Positions 36,450 through 49,500 of a DNA stretch of 64,000 nucleotides are shown one piece after another; the first letter of the stretch is position 1, and each line of letters opens with the position of its first letter. The DNA lies in the NCBI GenBank assembly GCA_003255025.1, contig QANY01005488.1, positions 744,001 to 808,000 of the forward strand, written 5' to 3'. A program made the position numbers and the translations under genes. Under the pieces are notes generated by a model. It saw only the letters and a list, made by a program, of their open reading frames with translations, was not told the origin of the DNA and ran no database searches. The stretch is from Datisca glomerata. Its lineage: Eukaryota; Streptophyta; Magnoliopsida; Cucurbitales; Datiscaceae.

Positions 36450-38500
36450 ACATGAATACAACACATGTTTTTCGGGTAACCAAGAGTTTGTGCAGTCGAC
36501 TAATCTCATGAAACTTGTGTACGGTCATTTTAAGTTCTTTTACGAGTCGGGATTATTTGTTAAATGTAATGCTAGTGGCATATGACCCTAAGGAATTGTC
36601 TGCCCTCAAGAGGATTTGAACTCAAAAATTATTTGGGAGAACTATGAAAATGGTTGAAAGACATTCCTGAATTGCATAAATGTTTGATTTTTTATGCAAA
36701 AATGATAGAATAAATAATTTAGTTATCAAATTATACAGTCATAACGTAAGTAATTTATTTATGATTGTCAGACTGTAATTTTTTTAAATAAGTTAATTAC
36801 CGTGGTTGTTTTTGTAAAACAAAAATCTGATTCTTTCATCATTTTTGGGAACTTGGAAGGATGAAAATCATGAAACCTGGGTCATCCCCTTGGGGTTTAG
36901 TACATTATAAATTTTTTTTGGCAAATATACATTATAAAATTTAAGGAAATTGATGAATTGACTTGAACTCACGACCTTTAAAATATAAGTATCAGAGTTT
37001 TACCAATTGTACAAACTTAACTTATTAATACATGTAGTTGAATAAATGTTTTTTTGTGATGTTTTTTAACCCACCAATTATAATTCTTTTTTTGGTATCT
37101 CAAATATGTACAGCTCAAGTCTAAAATGATTACAAGAAGCTGTGTTGGTTTTCTTTATAGTAGTTTATAGCTGTTTCCAGCAGCACCAACGGTGTCTAGT
37201 CTAGGTTATCTTTCCTACTCGGTTGATTCCAGCTCATGGTTTTCTGACCATTGTTTTTGTTTGCTCTGCCTATTGGATTTTTGAACAACTTCTCTCTCTA
37301 TCCCTCTCTCTGGTTGGAAATATATCCCGTTTCACATAACTGAAAATCTGGTTTCAATTTGATCTACCACACACTAAAAGTCACAAATTAGTCATGTTAA
37401 AAAAATCATAAAAAATATTATAAGTATAAAAAAAATAAAAAATAACCACTGCACTTGTCTTAAAATAAAAAAGTTTGCACGTTTTTAATATTGTATATAT
37501 AATGTATACTTGCAGTAGATTTTGTATATATGATGCATATTATATAAATTTTTTTAAACATTACGATTAATTTCGTTAGGCGCGGGAGGGCCAATTTTTT
37601 TTTTTTGAAAATTGAGGATGACTATTTCTTATTATTTGTTATCGTTGGCTATTTTTTTCTTCTTGAAATGACCTAGAATGTCTCTCTTTTTTAGCTTGGA
37701 AACAAAACCACCATTTACCAATGCTTGGGACGACATAGCGAGTCCAACCAAACTAAGTGACCCATCTGTTAGAATCACAACACATGCAAATCCCTCCAAA
37801 AGTGGGTCCTCTCAGTTTTCATCCAATTTTTTGCACATGTAACCACATGGTGGGCAGGGCATTCCATCACATATTCAAAATAATTAAATAAAAACACCCA
37901 CCTAAAAAAAGAAAGCTAGAAAAAGAAATGTTTAAATTTTATTTACATCCATAAACGTTATGTTATTAGTAATTAACTGATAAACTTTCAAATGAACAAC
38001 ATATTTCCCGAACTTTCAAATAGACAAAATAAGTCTTTAATCTCTTGTTCCGTTAGACATGGATTGCGATTATGGTTAGTGTTTTTCTGATTGTACATCG
38101 TCTAACATGATAATTTCGAGCCTTAGAAAATATTAACGTAAATAAAACACAAAACAATAATTTTGCCTATTTTTAAAATTCAAGGATTAATATTCTTTAT
38201 TTAAAAATTTATGGGTGTAAATTATAAATGAATCAAAAGTATTATAAATGTGAGTTGAATCTCAAAAAATGAAAACCCATATTTTTTAAAGAAAAAAAAA
38301 GACATTAATTTAATCTCAAATCCATCTTTCTTCCCTCTTTTCCAAGTTTAGAATATTGAGAGGGAAAAATTTACCAAACAAGAAATAAAGTTTTTGTTTT
38401 TTTTTCTCCTTAAAATCAAATCATAATCACCCAACTCAAAATCCATAACTTTTGTGTCAAAAATTGTCCCACCCCACCAAAAGCACCATCCTTTGACAAC
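36450..38500. other. Intergenic region upstream of the cyclin gene
   Basis: AT-rich. A minus-strand stretch at about 37015-36950 has tRNA-like promoter boxes (TGGTAAAACTCTG and GAGTTCAAGTC), hinting at a SINE or tRNA-derived repeat with a run of A on its 3' side at 36916-36909. No gene otherwise. Confidence 0.35.
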
Positions 38501-38517
38501 CACCATCCCCTGTTTCT

Positions 38518-38523
38518 TATATA
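38518..38523 (+). promoter_or_regulatory. Possible TATA box of the cyclin gene
   Basis: TATATA about 98 bp before the start codon in a C-rich context; position fits a plant core promoter, unproven. Confidence 0.4.
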
Positions 38524-38620
38524 CTCCTCTTTAGTAAATACCATAAACTTAAATTGCCCCCACACATTCACCGATAAAAGTTTCAAAAACCGCACCAAAC
38601 AAAAATTCTACCGTCCATCA

Positions 38621-40224
38621 ATGGCAGAGCTAGAGAACCCAATTTTGATGCCAAAGCTGATAACTTTTCTCTCTTCTCTGCTTCAAAAAGTAGCAGACAC
38701 CAACGATCTCAACCATTCAATCCAAACCCAGAAAATCTCAGTCTTCCATGGCTTAACTCGACCCACCATTTCAATCCAAAGCTACTTGGACAGAATTTTT
38801 AAGTATGCCAATTGTAGCCCATCTTGCTACATTGTTGCTTATGTTTATCTTGATCGCTTTGTTCAAAGACAGCCATCTTTGCCGATCAGCTCCTTTAATG
38901 TTCATCGATTGCTTATTACAAGTGTTCTTGTTGCTGCCAAATTCATGGATGACATGTAAGTTTTCTCCAGCATGTCTTTAATTGAAATACTGGGTATTTT
39001 CCATTTCAGTGTATTTTGATCTATTAGGCTTTGGTTTATTTACAATACATGATTTTCAGTGATATTTCTTTGATTTTTGTGATCCGGGTTTGATTCTGGG
39101 ATCAGTTTTCTTCCTAAATTTCCGATGATCTTACTTACCCAGATTAAATTTTTTCATGATGTAGAATTCAGATGCCAGAATTCAGATTTTTAACTATAAT
39201 GTTTTTGCTTTTTTGTTATTTATGTTAGTTTATCAAAATGCATACAAAATGTTTTGCCTGATAACTCTTTTTGATCTAGACGAAGTTTAATTGACTCAAG
39301 GATGCGTCAGTTATTATGTTAATTAACTTATAACTGACCTAGGCAATAAGACATTGATGTTGAATATTGAAGCCTCATTTAATCAATTAAAATTCAGCCT
39401 ATAATAACTTTAGTTGAAATACAATTAAAACTTTTTTATGTTATTCAAGTAGAATAATGCCTAATGACTCAACTACAACTAAGTCCAGCCATGTGAAACC
39501 CTGGTTTCCAATTCATTAACCACCTTTAAGTGGGAATTTAGCAACAAAAAAAAAGAGAGAAAAGAATTTGATAATTGTAGTGATATTTATTTAAAGTCAT
39601 GACTATTTAGAGTGTGTTTGTTAGTGATAATGACTATAAGTGTTTTTGTACGGTGAAATAATAATATTTTAGTTCATAATTATATCATATATAATTTTTT
39701 AAGAAACATTTTAGAAAACACTAAAATATATATTTTTTGTAGAATTGCTTCCACGTACCAAAATCTGTTTTAAACAATAAATTTTGTCAAGTACATGTGG
39801 TTTAGAGTGGTATTTTTTAATACATTAAAATATTTTTAGAAAAATCGTTATCTAACATTTATAGCACATATCTCAAAATGAATCGCTTGTCCAAGTATGC
39901 AGTACATTTACCTTTAATTAACATTTTGTTGCTAAAAAAATGGTCAGGTACTACAACAATGCATATTATGCAAAAGTAGGAGGGATAAGCACAACTGAGA
40001 TGAATTTTCTTGAGGTGGATTTCCTATTTGGATTGGGCTTCCAATTGAATCTGAGTCCTACTACATACTATACCTACTGCTCCTCTCTTCAGAGACAGAT
40101 GCTTCTTCTACAACCTCCTCTAAATTCTGCTGAATCTTCTCTAAGTTTAAGACCATCTCAAAAGCTTCACTTGTGCTTTAATGAGGATGATTCCCCTCAT
40201 AAAAAACAGCAGCTTGCTGTTTAA
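38621..40224 (+). CDS. CYCU4-1: U-type (P-type) cyclin, CYCU4-1-like
   Basis: Two exons, 38621-38955 and 39948-40224, intron GT-AG splitting a Met codon; product 203 residues, against about 202 for Arabidopsis CYCU4-1 (CYCP4;1). The protein starts MAELENP and ends KKQQLAV, both shared with that family member. A single cyclin box covers most of it: KISVFHGLTRPTISIQSYL, FKYANCSPSCYIVAYVYLDRF, SFNVHRLLITSVLVAAKF, then NNAYYAKVGGISTTEMNFLE and LEVDFLFGLGFQL. No destruction box or second cyclin fold, as usual for this class. U/P cyclins pair with A-type CDKs; the yeast PHO80 relative works in phosphate signalling, and plant members have been tied to nutrient status, brassinosteroid signalling and cell division. 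A TATA-like box lies 98 bp upstream. A (CT)n run starts 60 bp after the stop. Confidence 0.96.
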
Positions 40225-40283
40225 AGTACTCTACTTCATATATATATATTTTGTTCAATATAGTTAGATTTATTGTGTCACTG

Positions 40284-40344
<61 letters not shown>
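40284..40344. repeat. (CT)n microsatellite, about 30 units
   Basis: Uninterrupted CT dinucleotides 60 bp after the cyclin stop codon, probably in or near its 3' UTR. Likely length-polymorphic. Confidence 0.95.
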
Positions 40345-40345
<1 letters not shown>

Positions 40346-41650
40346 AACAGACAGTAGTTGGAAAGAATGTGAGTGGGGAGTGGAAAGCCAGTGAGTTTGG
40401 TGATTATAAAGGGATTGAAATTCTTTGTCGTTAAAACAGTATAGGGACAGTTAGAGAGATGTGATCGCCCATTACAAGATGACCTGAATGCATTTGTCAA
40501 ACTTTTTTTATCCCAAAAATTTATTTTTTAATTAGTTTTGAAGATCTGAAGCGTCAAATTCAGATTTGATTCTCAAACTGACCTCTATTCTCTCTTCTGT
40601 CATCCTAAATAACGATAAACGATCTTAATATATTACTTTAATATAAAGAGGTGAAACCTAAATGATGTTTTTGTGTTATTTTGCTTTTGACTTTTGGTGT
40701 TTGATGACAGTTGGTTTTGACATGGCAAGAGGAACAAAGGACAATGTGCAGTCTTGAACATTCCATAAATTCGGTTCCTGTTAATAAGGTAGATTGAGTA
40801 ATGTGCTTGCAAGAGTACTTTTCTTTTTGCCTTACTCCAAACTCCAACCCACATGACAACTTGCATGTTTGATTTGTTTTTTTTTTGGCCAAGGGCGAGG
40901 GGCACAAGGAAATTAGATCCTCTTGTTGGTAAGATCTAAATCTGTTAGCGTAGATCTAATCAGAACGGAAATAAAAATAATTAAACTTTTTTATCTTTTA
41001 ATCAGAAGAGATTTGAGTAATTTATTTTCAAAATGGATGGTTTAAATACAACAAGAGCTCTCATATTCAACAAAATAGGAGGGACTCCAATCGATGCACA
41101 ACATAAAGTTTGAACCCTTCATCTTCATCTTGAGGTTGAAATCTGAATTTCGCTTAGGTCTCCTCACATGTTTGATTTGTGGTTGAAATGCAGAATGATA
41201 TTTTTTGAACTAAACTATTACACATGATTGGTCCGTACTAAATGGCAATTTGATCCACTTAAGATATATAACAATGAGTAGGTGTTCGTGGTAGGTTCCG
41301 TGAGTTAAATCCTTAAAATTTGAATTGAACCGATTTGATTAGTTCTCATGTGTTCTAGACTGAATGACCAAAGCTTAAGAACCTAATTGAACCGAACTCA
41401 ATGTCAACGTCATTGAGTAAATTTTATTTATCCATAACCATAATTCATAGAAGTTCTTAAGCGTTGGGTTCATGTTTATTTGGTAACTATTAGTCTTCCA
41501 ATACGTGCTATATAATCCACATTTATTTATTTTTGAGTTGAACTTTGTTCATATAAAAAATCTCAACAGTGGGTTTGCATATAATCTTCTACTAGCATGG
41601 AGCTCCCCTTGACTTCAAAATCTGTAAAACATAAACAAAGAATCCGAAGG
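40345..41650. other. Spacer downstream of the cyclin gene; no gene seen
   Basis: AT-rich. A stretch near 41280-41420 with GAACCGATT/GAACCGAACTC phrases recalls the GGTTCGG MITE type. No sustained frame. Confidence 0.35.
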
Positions 41651-41659
41651 TGAGGAGTA

Positions 41660-42335
41660 CCAGGGGGTGGTTGCCTCGCCTAAGGACCTCCTATGCCTAA
41701 GTTAGTATCTTGGCATTATTACGACATAGTTTCCTTAGGTGAGAAATGACGTATCTCTTTCCTTTGTCAACGAGGGTATTTGTACCTGAAATCTTATTGG
41801 AGAAACATATCGAAGAAGCCTCAGGAGTGTGCTGGGGAAGTTTCCCGGGACACGATGTCTATCTTGGCTGTCCTTGAGTGGACGGAAGGGAGATGACTTT
41901 TGACATAAATTGATGTGCATTCCATGTCGATGTGCCTTCGAAGTGACATATTAGAGGCTGATCTGACACCCTATCGCGATGATTGGACGTGTTGGGTGCT
42001 CGCTCCTATAGGAAGGTTTCATTTGAGATGTTACTTTCAGCGGGTAATGATGACATTGGTACTCGAGGTTAATCGATTTCTCTTCACAGATTCCATGTGT
42101 TGTCTCGCATATGCTCAGGTCTGTGCGACTCGAGCTCCATTGGGGCTGGCCAGCTGAGGTCATTTCTTCTCCTTCGATACTTTTCCTCGTCGTTGGCTCT
42201 CTACTGTGGTGTAATACGTGTTGCCTTGTCATTAGTGCTCGGGAAAACACCTATAACAGTTGCCCCTAGTCGAGGACTTGGCTGGTTTCATTCTCCCGGG
42301 TCTGGAGACTTCTTTTTCCAAACTCCTCACCCAAT
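41660..42335 (+). mobile_element. Gypsy-like LTR segment (family B, copy 1), left part
   Basis: Positions about 41790-42255 match 56764-57225 (for example GGAAGTTTCC..GGACACGATGTCT, GTCGATGTGCCTTCGA, GAGATGTTACTTTC). The less AT-rich composition and continuation after the nested solo LTR (from 44232), with a TATAAATA at 44684, suggest a long LTR of a large element. Which family it belongs to is not certain. Confidence 0.6.
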
Positions 42336-44236
42336 CTACCTGTTAGAATTATGTCCATAAAGTATGGTGTAATAACTATTTATGAGTATTTAGTTATTTC
42401 TCAAACATTTTGTATTACTGAATTTAATGAATAAACGAAAAGTTTTTATTAATTAAAGTGTATTAATAATTTACGCAAGTCCTAGAACTATTGTCAACGT
42501 AAGAAGAGTAAATATAGAGGGGTCTTCCAGATAAACTCTTCTGAAATAGTTCAGAACGTTATTCGCAGTCTTAGAATCGACTGAATAATTGAGTCCAATT
42601 ATGACTGTTAGGTTGAACTAAATGATGCCGGTCTCGGGGCATGAGAGTGGAGACTTTAAAGGTTGGTCTATACATGTTATGGAACATTTTGAATATACCA
42701 GTAACAAATTAGTTTGGAGTAAAATCGTTTATCTAGCTCTAAATCTAATTATTACACCTTAAATGTATTTTCATAATTACCTTAATCCTAAGGTGAATAG
42801 GAAATTTGACCTAGTTAATTACGATCTTTGATACGCAAAAGTAGTGAGTTTGAACTGCCGGAAAATACCTCGGCTGTTTGGATCGTTATTTAACTATGTT
42901 AGAGTTACGTGATTCACATATATGAAAATTCGTGGTTAGATTGCAAAATACAACAGTACTACCTTATGCTTTATTGATGGGTGTGTGAATAAATTAACCT
43001 AGTCAGGTACTCGATGAAATGAATAATTGAATATGACACGGTGAATTGTACGAGACAATTCACTATTATGTCTTTTTTATTCACAGTCAATAAATGAGTT
43101 AAAGAAATAATAATAAGAGGGTTAAAATGATAATTTTACATCCCGCTCTTGTTACTAATATTCACGAAGGGTAATATGTTAAAATATTCTGTGGACCGTA
43201 AAATAAAAGAGTTTATTTACACCAACAGAAAATGTAGCATGCAAGAACCGAGAGTTGATTCGACATCAAACCATAATGGAGTCATACGATATCATGATTA
43301 AATAGATCATGAATTTATAGAGATAAATTCACCAGTATTTGAATTCTATAGCTTTATTTATGTTGGTTCATTCGGTCTCAGAAGTAGTTCATGAGGACAT
43401 GATTAGAAGAAATAACATCAGTTGGACCAAAATGTGTTTTGGCCAATATGTATTTTCTAAACCCATATATGATGGGTGTTGTCACTTTGTTAGTGAAGAG
43501 AAATTAATTAATATTCAAACTAATTAATTTGTTACTTTATAATTATTGGATAATTCGTAAATAAAAAAATTAATTAATTAATTGATGGTGATCAATTTAA
43601 TTTATCAATTTAGATTGATGAATTTAGACATAACATTGACTCTAAGGGGATGTGGAAATTCTCGGCAATGGCAAATAATATGTGGGTGAAGTTTTGACAA
43701 TTTGGCATATAAGGGTATATATGCAAATTTTATAAATAATTATATAAGGGATGGTATTAGGGTTGCCTCCCTAAGTGTATTTACACAACCCTAATCACAC
43801 AGAGTAGAAAAAAGTTTATCTCTCCCCCTCCTATTGTTGCCGCCAAATACATAGAGGAAGAAAATAAATTTTTCTTCCTCATTTGTTTTGAGAGCCCACA
43901 CTTAGTTCCTAAAAACATCATCTAGAGATGTACTTCTGAATCCAACGAGTGGTTGTTGGTGCGAAGACTAATTGGAGTTCTTGGATTTGAAGATCGAAGA
44001 ACGTGAAATATTTAATAAGGATTCCACCAATTCATAAAGTTTTCGATACAAAAAAGGTATAAATCATTTCTATCTCCTTCTAAATATGTCTAATCTAAAT
44101 ATGCATGATATGTAGTTTGGTTTTAATGTTTAATACGATTAAATATGTTTTAGAAACTTTTATGATATTCCGCCCATGAACAGTTCATCGTTCAAAAATA
44201 TTTTCTTTTAATTTTAAAACCCGATCCAACACTACC
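42336..44236 (+). mobile_element. Solo LTR with exact 5-bp target duplication CTACC
   Basis: The LTR proper, 42341-44231 (1,891 bp), starts TGTTAGAATTATG and ends GATCCAACA. CTACC is present at 42336-42340 and 44232-44236. No primer site, purine tract or coding region adjoins, so internal DNA was lost by LTR-LTR recombination. The TGTTAGA start is typical of copia-type LTRs. It interrupts the family B segment. Confidence 0.88.
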
Positions 44237-44683
44237 TTTAAGTGGTGGTAATCTAAGGGCTTCGTCCACCTTGGACACTTCACACTTGTGCTTAAAGTTC
44301 ATTTGGTTGGGAGGCCTATACTGAATGTGATTAATTACCTGACCGTTTTTATTGTGACCCGTCCATTGCGTGTACGTCGTTCACATTTTCTACGATCCAA
44401 GGCCATTAGTTTCTTTGGGAGTGGGAGTGGGGGGGCATTAATCGCATGTGGGTGCGCGTAAAGGATGGTGATGGTCATTAACAGCGAAGCATGACTCAAT
44501 GATGTGCCGCTTCATTTCTGGCGTGTCGTTTCATCCCTATGGTTGTTTGAACGTCATTTGGTCTACCGAGATTTTCTCATTGGTTCGTGAAATGGCCATT
44601 CATTAGGCGTAGAATGGCTTCAACGATCGCCATTATCGCCTTCCTTAATTCCTATTAAATGAGTGGTTATTTTCTTCAAGGCC

Positions 44684-44691
44684 TATAAATA
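44684..44691 (+). promoter_or_regulatory. TATA box in the gypsy-like LTR
   Basis: TATAAATA within GGCCTATAAATAAACAG, followed by a CT-rich leader, typical of an LTR promoter. Confidence 0.5.
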
Positions 44692-44829
44692 AACAGTTCT
44701 TTCCCTCATTTCCTTCATCCTTGCTTTCCTTTCAGAGTTGAAACCATTGTTAATCCTTCTTCTTGCCCTAGTCCTTCTTTTCTGAATAACAATGATCCTT
44801 CCCCTTATAGGGCCTCTTATGTTTGGTTT

Positions 44830-44842
44830 GGGGGGGGGGGGG
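44830..44842. other. Poly-G tract (13 G)
   Basis: G run after TTTGGTTT; length may be uncertain. Confidence 0.8.
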
Positions 44843-46137
44843 ATTTCTCTTGAGATCCTCATAGCCTTCCTTTCCATAGTTGTCGCTTCCCTTTCTATCA
44901 TCCTCTAAATGTTGTGCCTCAAAGTCACTGGTAGTTTGTTCACGATGATTTTCTTACCGTCAATAAGCCTGTGCGGTGGACTCTTTGTCTGCGTTGGTTA
45001 TCGGCTCATAGTTGCAAACCCCTTCTGTCGTGAAACCTTATCCGTGGGAAAAGCTTGTAACTTAGTCGAGGATTTTGACCCTTGATCTGTAAAGAAGCAC
45101 CTTGCCACAATCTATCTCTTTCCTTCAACGTCCCATTTCCTTCTTTTACCACCTATGTCCTTTCAGACCTCTAGCTGCTTGTTACAATGTGCTACAGGAA
45201 TTGGTAAAGTGGCCCTTCCACTCACATCTTTTGGGATCGTCTCAAACCCGGACGCGGTGGTTTCCTTCCTTTCTCACCTTAAGTGGGAGGGGTTGATGCC
45301 TTTTTTCATCCTCAACTCAGAAATGGCGTGCTGCCTGTAGGTTGAGTTCCCTTTTGGCTCGACTTGGTGTGGGCGTCAGAATAAGTCATCATAATCTTGA
45401 ATCCTTGGCCGGAAAATGACCGAAGCTCTTAAGACCTCTAGAAGAGTACAAAAAAGTTGTGGAAACCCAACGACTACTGGCCCTGATGTGGGAATGTCTT
45501 TTGTTTTTAAGTTATCCTAAGGAGGGGGTTCGCCCTAGGCCTGAGGAGATCTTTGTAACTTTACCTTTCTTATACATGTAGTCATTTCTTATTAATGAGA
45601 ATGGATTTTCTTCAGTAATTCTAACTCTTTCTTTCAGTTTTCCTCATATTTATTTCCTTTATTATAACTTTCATAGTCACATGAATTGTGCTTTAAATAT
45701 TCCTTGAGTAGATGAAGTTTCACTTTTACTTTCGTCGAGCTTTGATTAAGGTCTGGACGAGGCCTCAATCCTTCCTTTGTTTGTGCTTCTTTGTTGCTTC
45801 CAGTTATGAACACTTACTTATTCTTACAGACCTGAGCTGCGGGTTGCTCTAACCACGAGCTTAAGTGGGCCCCCGAATGGACTTGGTCCTTCCCAGTGGG
45901 CTGCTCACTTTGAGGGAGGTTGGGTTGTAGAGACCTACCATTATTTTTACGAAGTTTTCAAGCGTGCTCCACGTCGGGCGAACCTGCGTCAAATTGGGAG
46001 TTTATCTTTTTGGCGTTTAGTGAAGCGTCCTTTTCTTGGCCGAGCATTTTCCTGGTCTGGTGAGTTAGACTACAAGTAGAACTCTGCAGACATCTCTTAC
46101 CTTTGGCGTATAGCCATGCGTGATTGCCCTGGCTAGT

Positions 46138-46360
46138 CCCTTAATCCCGTCTGGCGAGCTAGAGTGCTCAACATACACCACTTTTTTCTTTAATGTTTAG
46201 TCAGGCGTGCCTACTCTAGCTTGACCCTTAATCCTGTCCGCTAAGTTAGAGTGCTCGGCATGTATCACATTTTCCTTTAATATCTAATTAGGCGTGCCTA
46301 CTATTGCTAGACCCTTAATTTCATCTGACGAGCTAGATGCTCGACAAACATCTTTTTTCT
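46138..46360. repeat. 87-bp tandem repeat array, left part
   Basis: Units start at 46138, 46225 and 46312 with CCCTTAAT. Each runs through YSTCTGRCGAGCTAGA.TGCTCGRCA and AGGCGTGCCTACT. The copia element interrupts the third unit; the array resumes at 50798. Confidence 0.9.
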
Positions 46361-46363
46361 TTT

Positions 46364-46554
46364 AGGGATAGTTGGTCTTTTCTTTCCTCTGGACATAAGT
46401 TCCTAGCCATTGTACTTCACACTTTCTCTTTTAGTTTTGTTGTAGTAAATAAGAAGTTATTGAGGTTTTCTTCTTCCCTCTTCTTATTCTTTCTTCTTCA
46501 ACTACCTCTGCCCGACGCCAGCTTCTTCCTCCTTTCTTACTCTGATTTTCTACA
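46364..46554 (+). mobile_element. 5' LTR of the plus-strand copia element, truncated
   Basis: Matches the 3' LTR (50570-50797) from its AGGGMTAGTTGG phrase to the end CTACA, but lacks about the first 45-55 bp. Directly followed by the primer-binding site. Confidence 0.8.
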
Positions 46555-46568
46555 TGGTATCAAAGCCA
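46555..46568 (+). other. Primer-binding site of the plus-strand copia element
   Basis: TGGTATCAAAGCCA, initiator tRNA-Met type, directly after the LTR. Confidence 0.9.
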
Positions 46569-49500
46569 TTGTTGACTCACGTCCATGGCTGGTCGCATAG
46601 AAATGTTTCCCTTGCAAATCAAGAAATCCTAGAATCAAGAATTGGATCTCAAACAAATTCTTATAAGAGCTCTCAATCCATGCCGTCCTTCTACTCCGTG
46701 CAAGAGTCCTAACACTCCTTCCACTTTCAATACTGAAACACCTTCCCATTCCCCCACTTTTCTCCTGTCAAACATATGCAACCTTATCTCAATCTGGCTA
46801 GATTTCACAAATTAAACCTCTGGAAATATCAGATCTCAGAGATTTTGAAGGCACACATGGTATTTGGCTTCGTCGATGTCTCGATTAATTGTTCATAAAA
46901 ATTTATCAAAGTTGGAGAAATGGCAGACCCGAACCCTAAATTTGATCAATGGGTCGCCCAAGATCAAGCTTTTCTGACCCTAATCAACGTGACTATTTCT
47001 CCGATGGCCTTGGCGTACGTCGCGGGATGCAGGACTTCGAAGGACATCTGTAATTCCATCAAGAAAAGGTTCTCTTCGATCTCTCGTACTAATATTTTAT
47101 AGCTTAAATCTGATCTTCAGTCCGTGAGCAATAAACCTATAGAAAGCATTGATATGTATATTCAACGTATCAAAGAAATAAAGGACAAGTTGTCTGCTGC
47201 CTCCAATCATATTGAGGATGAGTCTATCCTCTTTTCTACCATTAACGGTCTTCCAACAGAGTTTAGCGCGCTGATGACTTCTATTCGCACCCGTGCATAA
47301 CCTCTCAACCTTGAATAACTTCATGTAATTTTGAAAGCTGAGGAACATTTCTTGGAGTCTCAAACCAAGAAACAAGAATTAATCTTTCCCAACACAACTC
47401 TTATGGCTTCTTTCTCCAACAATAAAGGTAAATCACGAGGAAGAGGTGACCGAAATCAATTTAATTCTAGTAGAGGGAATATATTTAATCCTGGAAGGAG
47501 TAATTTTAGGAGATGAAGGATACCAAATTGGCAAACTAATTCTATGCAATCTGTTATTGGCCCCAATCCAAAATGCATCAATTTAAGTCTGTTTCTAATT
47601 TCTGCCCTGAATCACCTATGCCTTCTCAACCAAACCGTATTGAATGTCAAGTTTGTCAAAAATTTGGTCATAGTACGATCGATTGCTATCATCGTCTCAA
47701 TTACTCATACCAAGGCCGAACTCCCTCTCCCCATCTTTCTGCAATAATTGCCTATACTCAAGCTTCTAACCCCATAGATCCTTAAGTTTGGATAACAAAT
47801 ACGGGCTGTTATACTTACCTATCTCCGGATTTGCAAAGCCTATACACTCCAACCGAGTACACTGGTGAGGATAATGTTTCTATTGGGAATGGACAAGCTC
47901 TCTCTATCTCCCATACATGTTCTGCCACTTTACATACTCCAAATAGACAATTTACGCTTTCTCAAGTGCATTGTGTTCCTAGTCTTTGTTCTAATTTATC
48001 ATCTGCTTATCAAATTTATCTTGATAATAATTATTAGTTTATTTTTTATGCCCCTTTTTTCTGTATCCAGTACAGCCACATAGGTCATTTTGTATAGAGG
48101 ACCTAACATTAATGGCCTATACCCCATACCATCTTGTTTACCTTCTCCCTCTGTTTCCTGTCTTGCTTCTAGGTCTTCTAATATTCTTTGGCACAATAGA
48201 TTAGGTCACCCTACGCACAATATTTTTAGGCATTTCTTGAATTCTGCTCATATTTCTTGTAATCTGCCCAATACTAATACTTGTGTTTGTATAAGCTGTA
48301 TTAGTAATAAGATGTCTAAAATTCCTTTTTCTATCTCTAACTATCTCCACCTCTCCTCTTGAGCTTCTTCATAGTGATGTGTGGGGGCCTTCCTTACCAT
48401 ATCTTTTTTAGGCCATAGGTACTATGTTCTGTTTATTGATGATTGTTTGAGGTACTCTTGGATTTTTCCCATTTCTCAGAAATCTGAAGTTTTTAGTATT
48501 TTCAAAAGATTTAAAGCTTTAGTAGAAAACATGTTATCCACTAAAATTAAAACATTTAGGTCTGATGGGGTGGTGATTACACTAACCTCTTACTTCAGAT
48601 TTTTCTAAGTGAAAATTGTATCATTCATAAAAAATCTTGCCCTTATACTCAACAACAAAATGAAGTTTCTGAGCGGAAGCATATGTATATTGTCGAAACC
48701 GGTCTTACTCACTTACATCATGCTTCCCTTCCCCCTACTTCTGGAATTTTGCTTTTAACACTGCAGTCTATTTGATTAAAAAGATGCCTAGCACTGTCAC
48801 AAAGAATATTTCTCCATTTGAATGTTTACTTGGTAAGATGCCTAATTATAGATTGTCAAAGGTCTTTTGTTGTGCATGCTATCCTAGATTAAGATCATAT
48901 ATGCAAAATAAATTGAGTCCTAAATCTATTTAATGTATATTTTTTGGATATGCTTTGGACTATAAAGGTTATCTATGCTATGATAAGTTGAACAATAAAT
49001 ATTAAACATCTAGACATGTTCAATTTGATGAGCTCACTTTTCCTTGTGCCTCTAGCGTTACTAACCAACATTCCAATTCTACCAACACTGCATCCAATGT
49101 TTCAAGTAAAAAGTATTCTTCTCTTTTCCCTTTAGTTTACTCTTTGAATAAGAACAAAGGTGATACTGCTTCTTCTTTCATTTGTCCTCCTACTGTCAAT
49201 GTCTCTACTAATAATTTTTTTGAGACTTGTGATACTATTACAGATTCGCCTGCTGACTTTGATTCTGGTACTACTGTTTTGGACAATGTTGAGCATGCTA
49301 CACACTCTACTGATCTTATACATTCTCCTACTCATTCTGAATTAAATACTGAATCAAGTTTTGGGCCTAATGCTATTGATTTACATCACTTTGGGCCTTC
49401 TACTACTTTGCATTAATTATATACTGCTTCTGCCGAATCTGCTGGTTTTTCGACCTCTAATATTGCTGGTTCTAGTCTTATTGGTACTGATTTGTATGCT

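Larger units (their letters stand above)
44232..46137 (+). mobile_element. Gypsy-like element, continuation: TATA region and degenerate interior
   Basis: Continues family B after the solo LTR. A TATA box (TATAAATA, 44684-44691) sits before a CT-rich leader. A degenerate stretch to about 45590 shows broken coding phrases (EYKKVVETQRLLALMWE near 45440-45500) resembling the C-terminal end of a plant transposon ORF. The layout resembles the right edge of the window (61770-64000). No intact gene. Confidence 0.45.

Noticed and set aside
36600..37020. A genuine tRNA gene
   Set aside because: The boxes are imperfect and no cloverleaf with paired acceptor ends could be read; at most a tRNA-derived repeat.
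40633..40907. Two overlapping minus-strand frames of about 90 codons
   Set aside because: No recognised motif, AT-rich low-information sequence, and they overlap in different frames.
44683..44901. Arg-rich minus-strand frame
   Set aside because: Reverse reading of the CT-rich leader after the LTR TATA box; no protein similarity.
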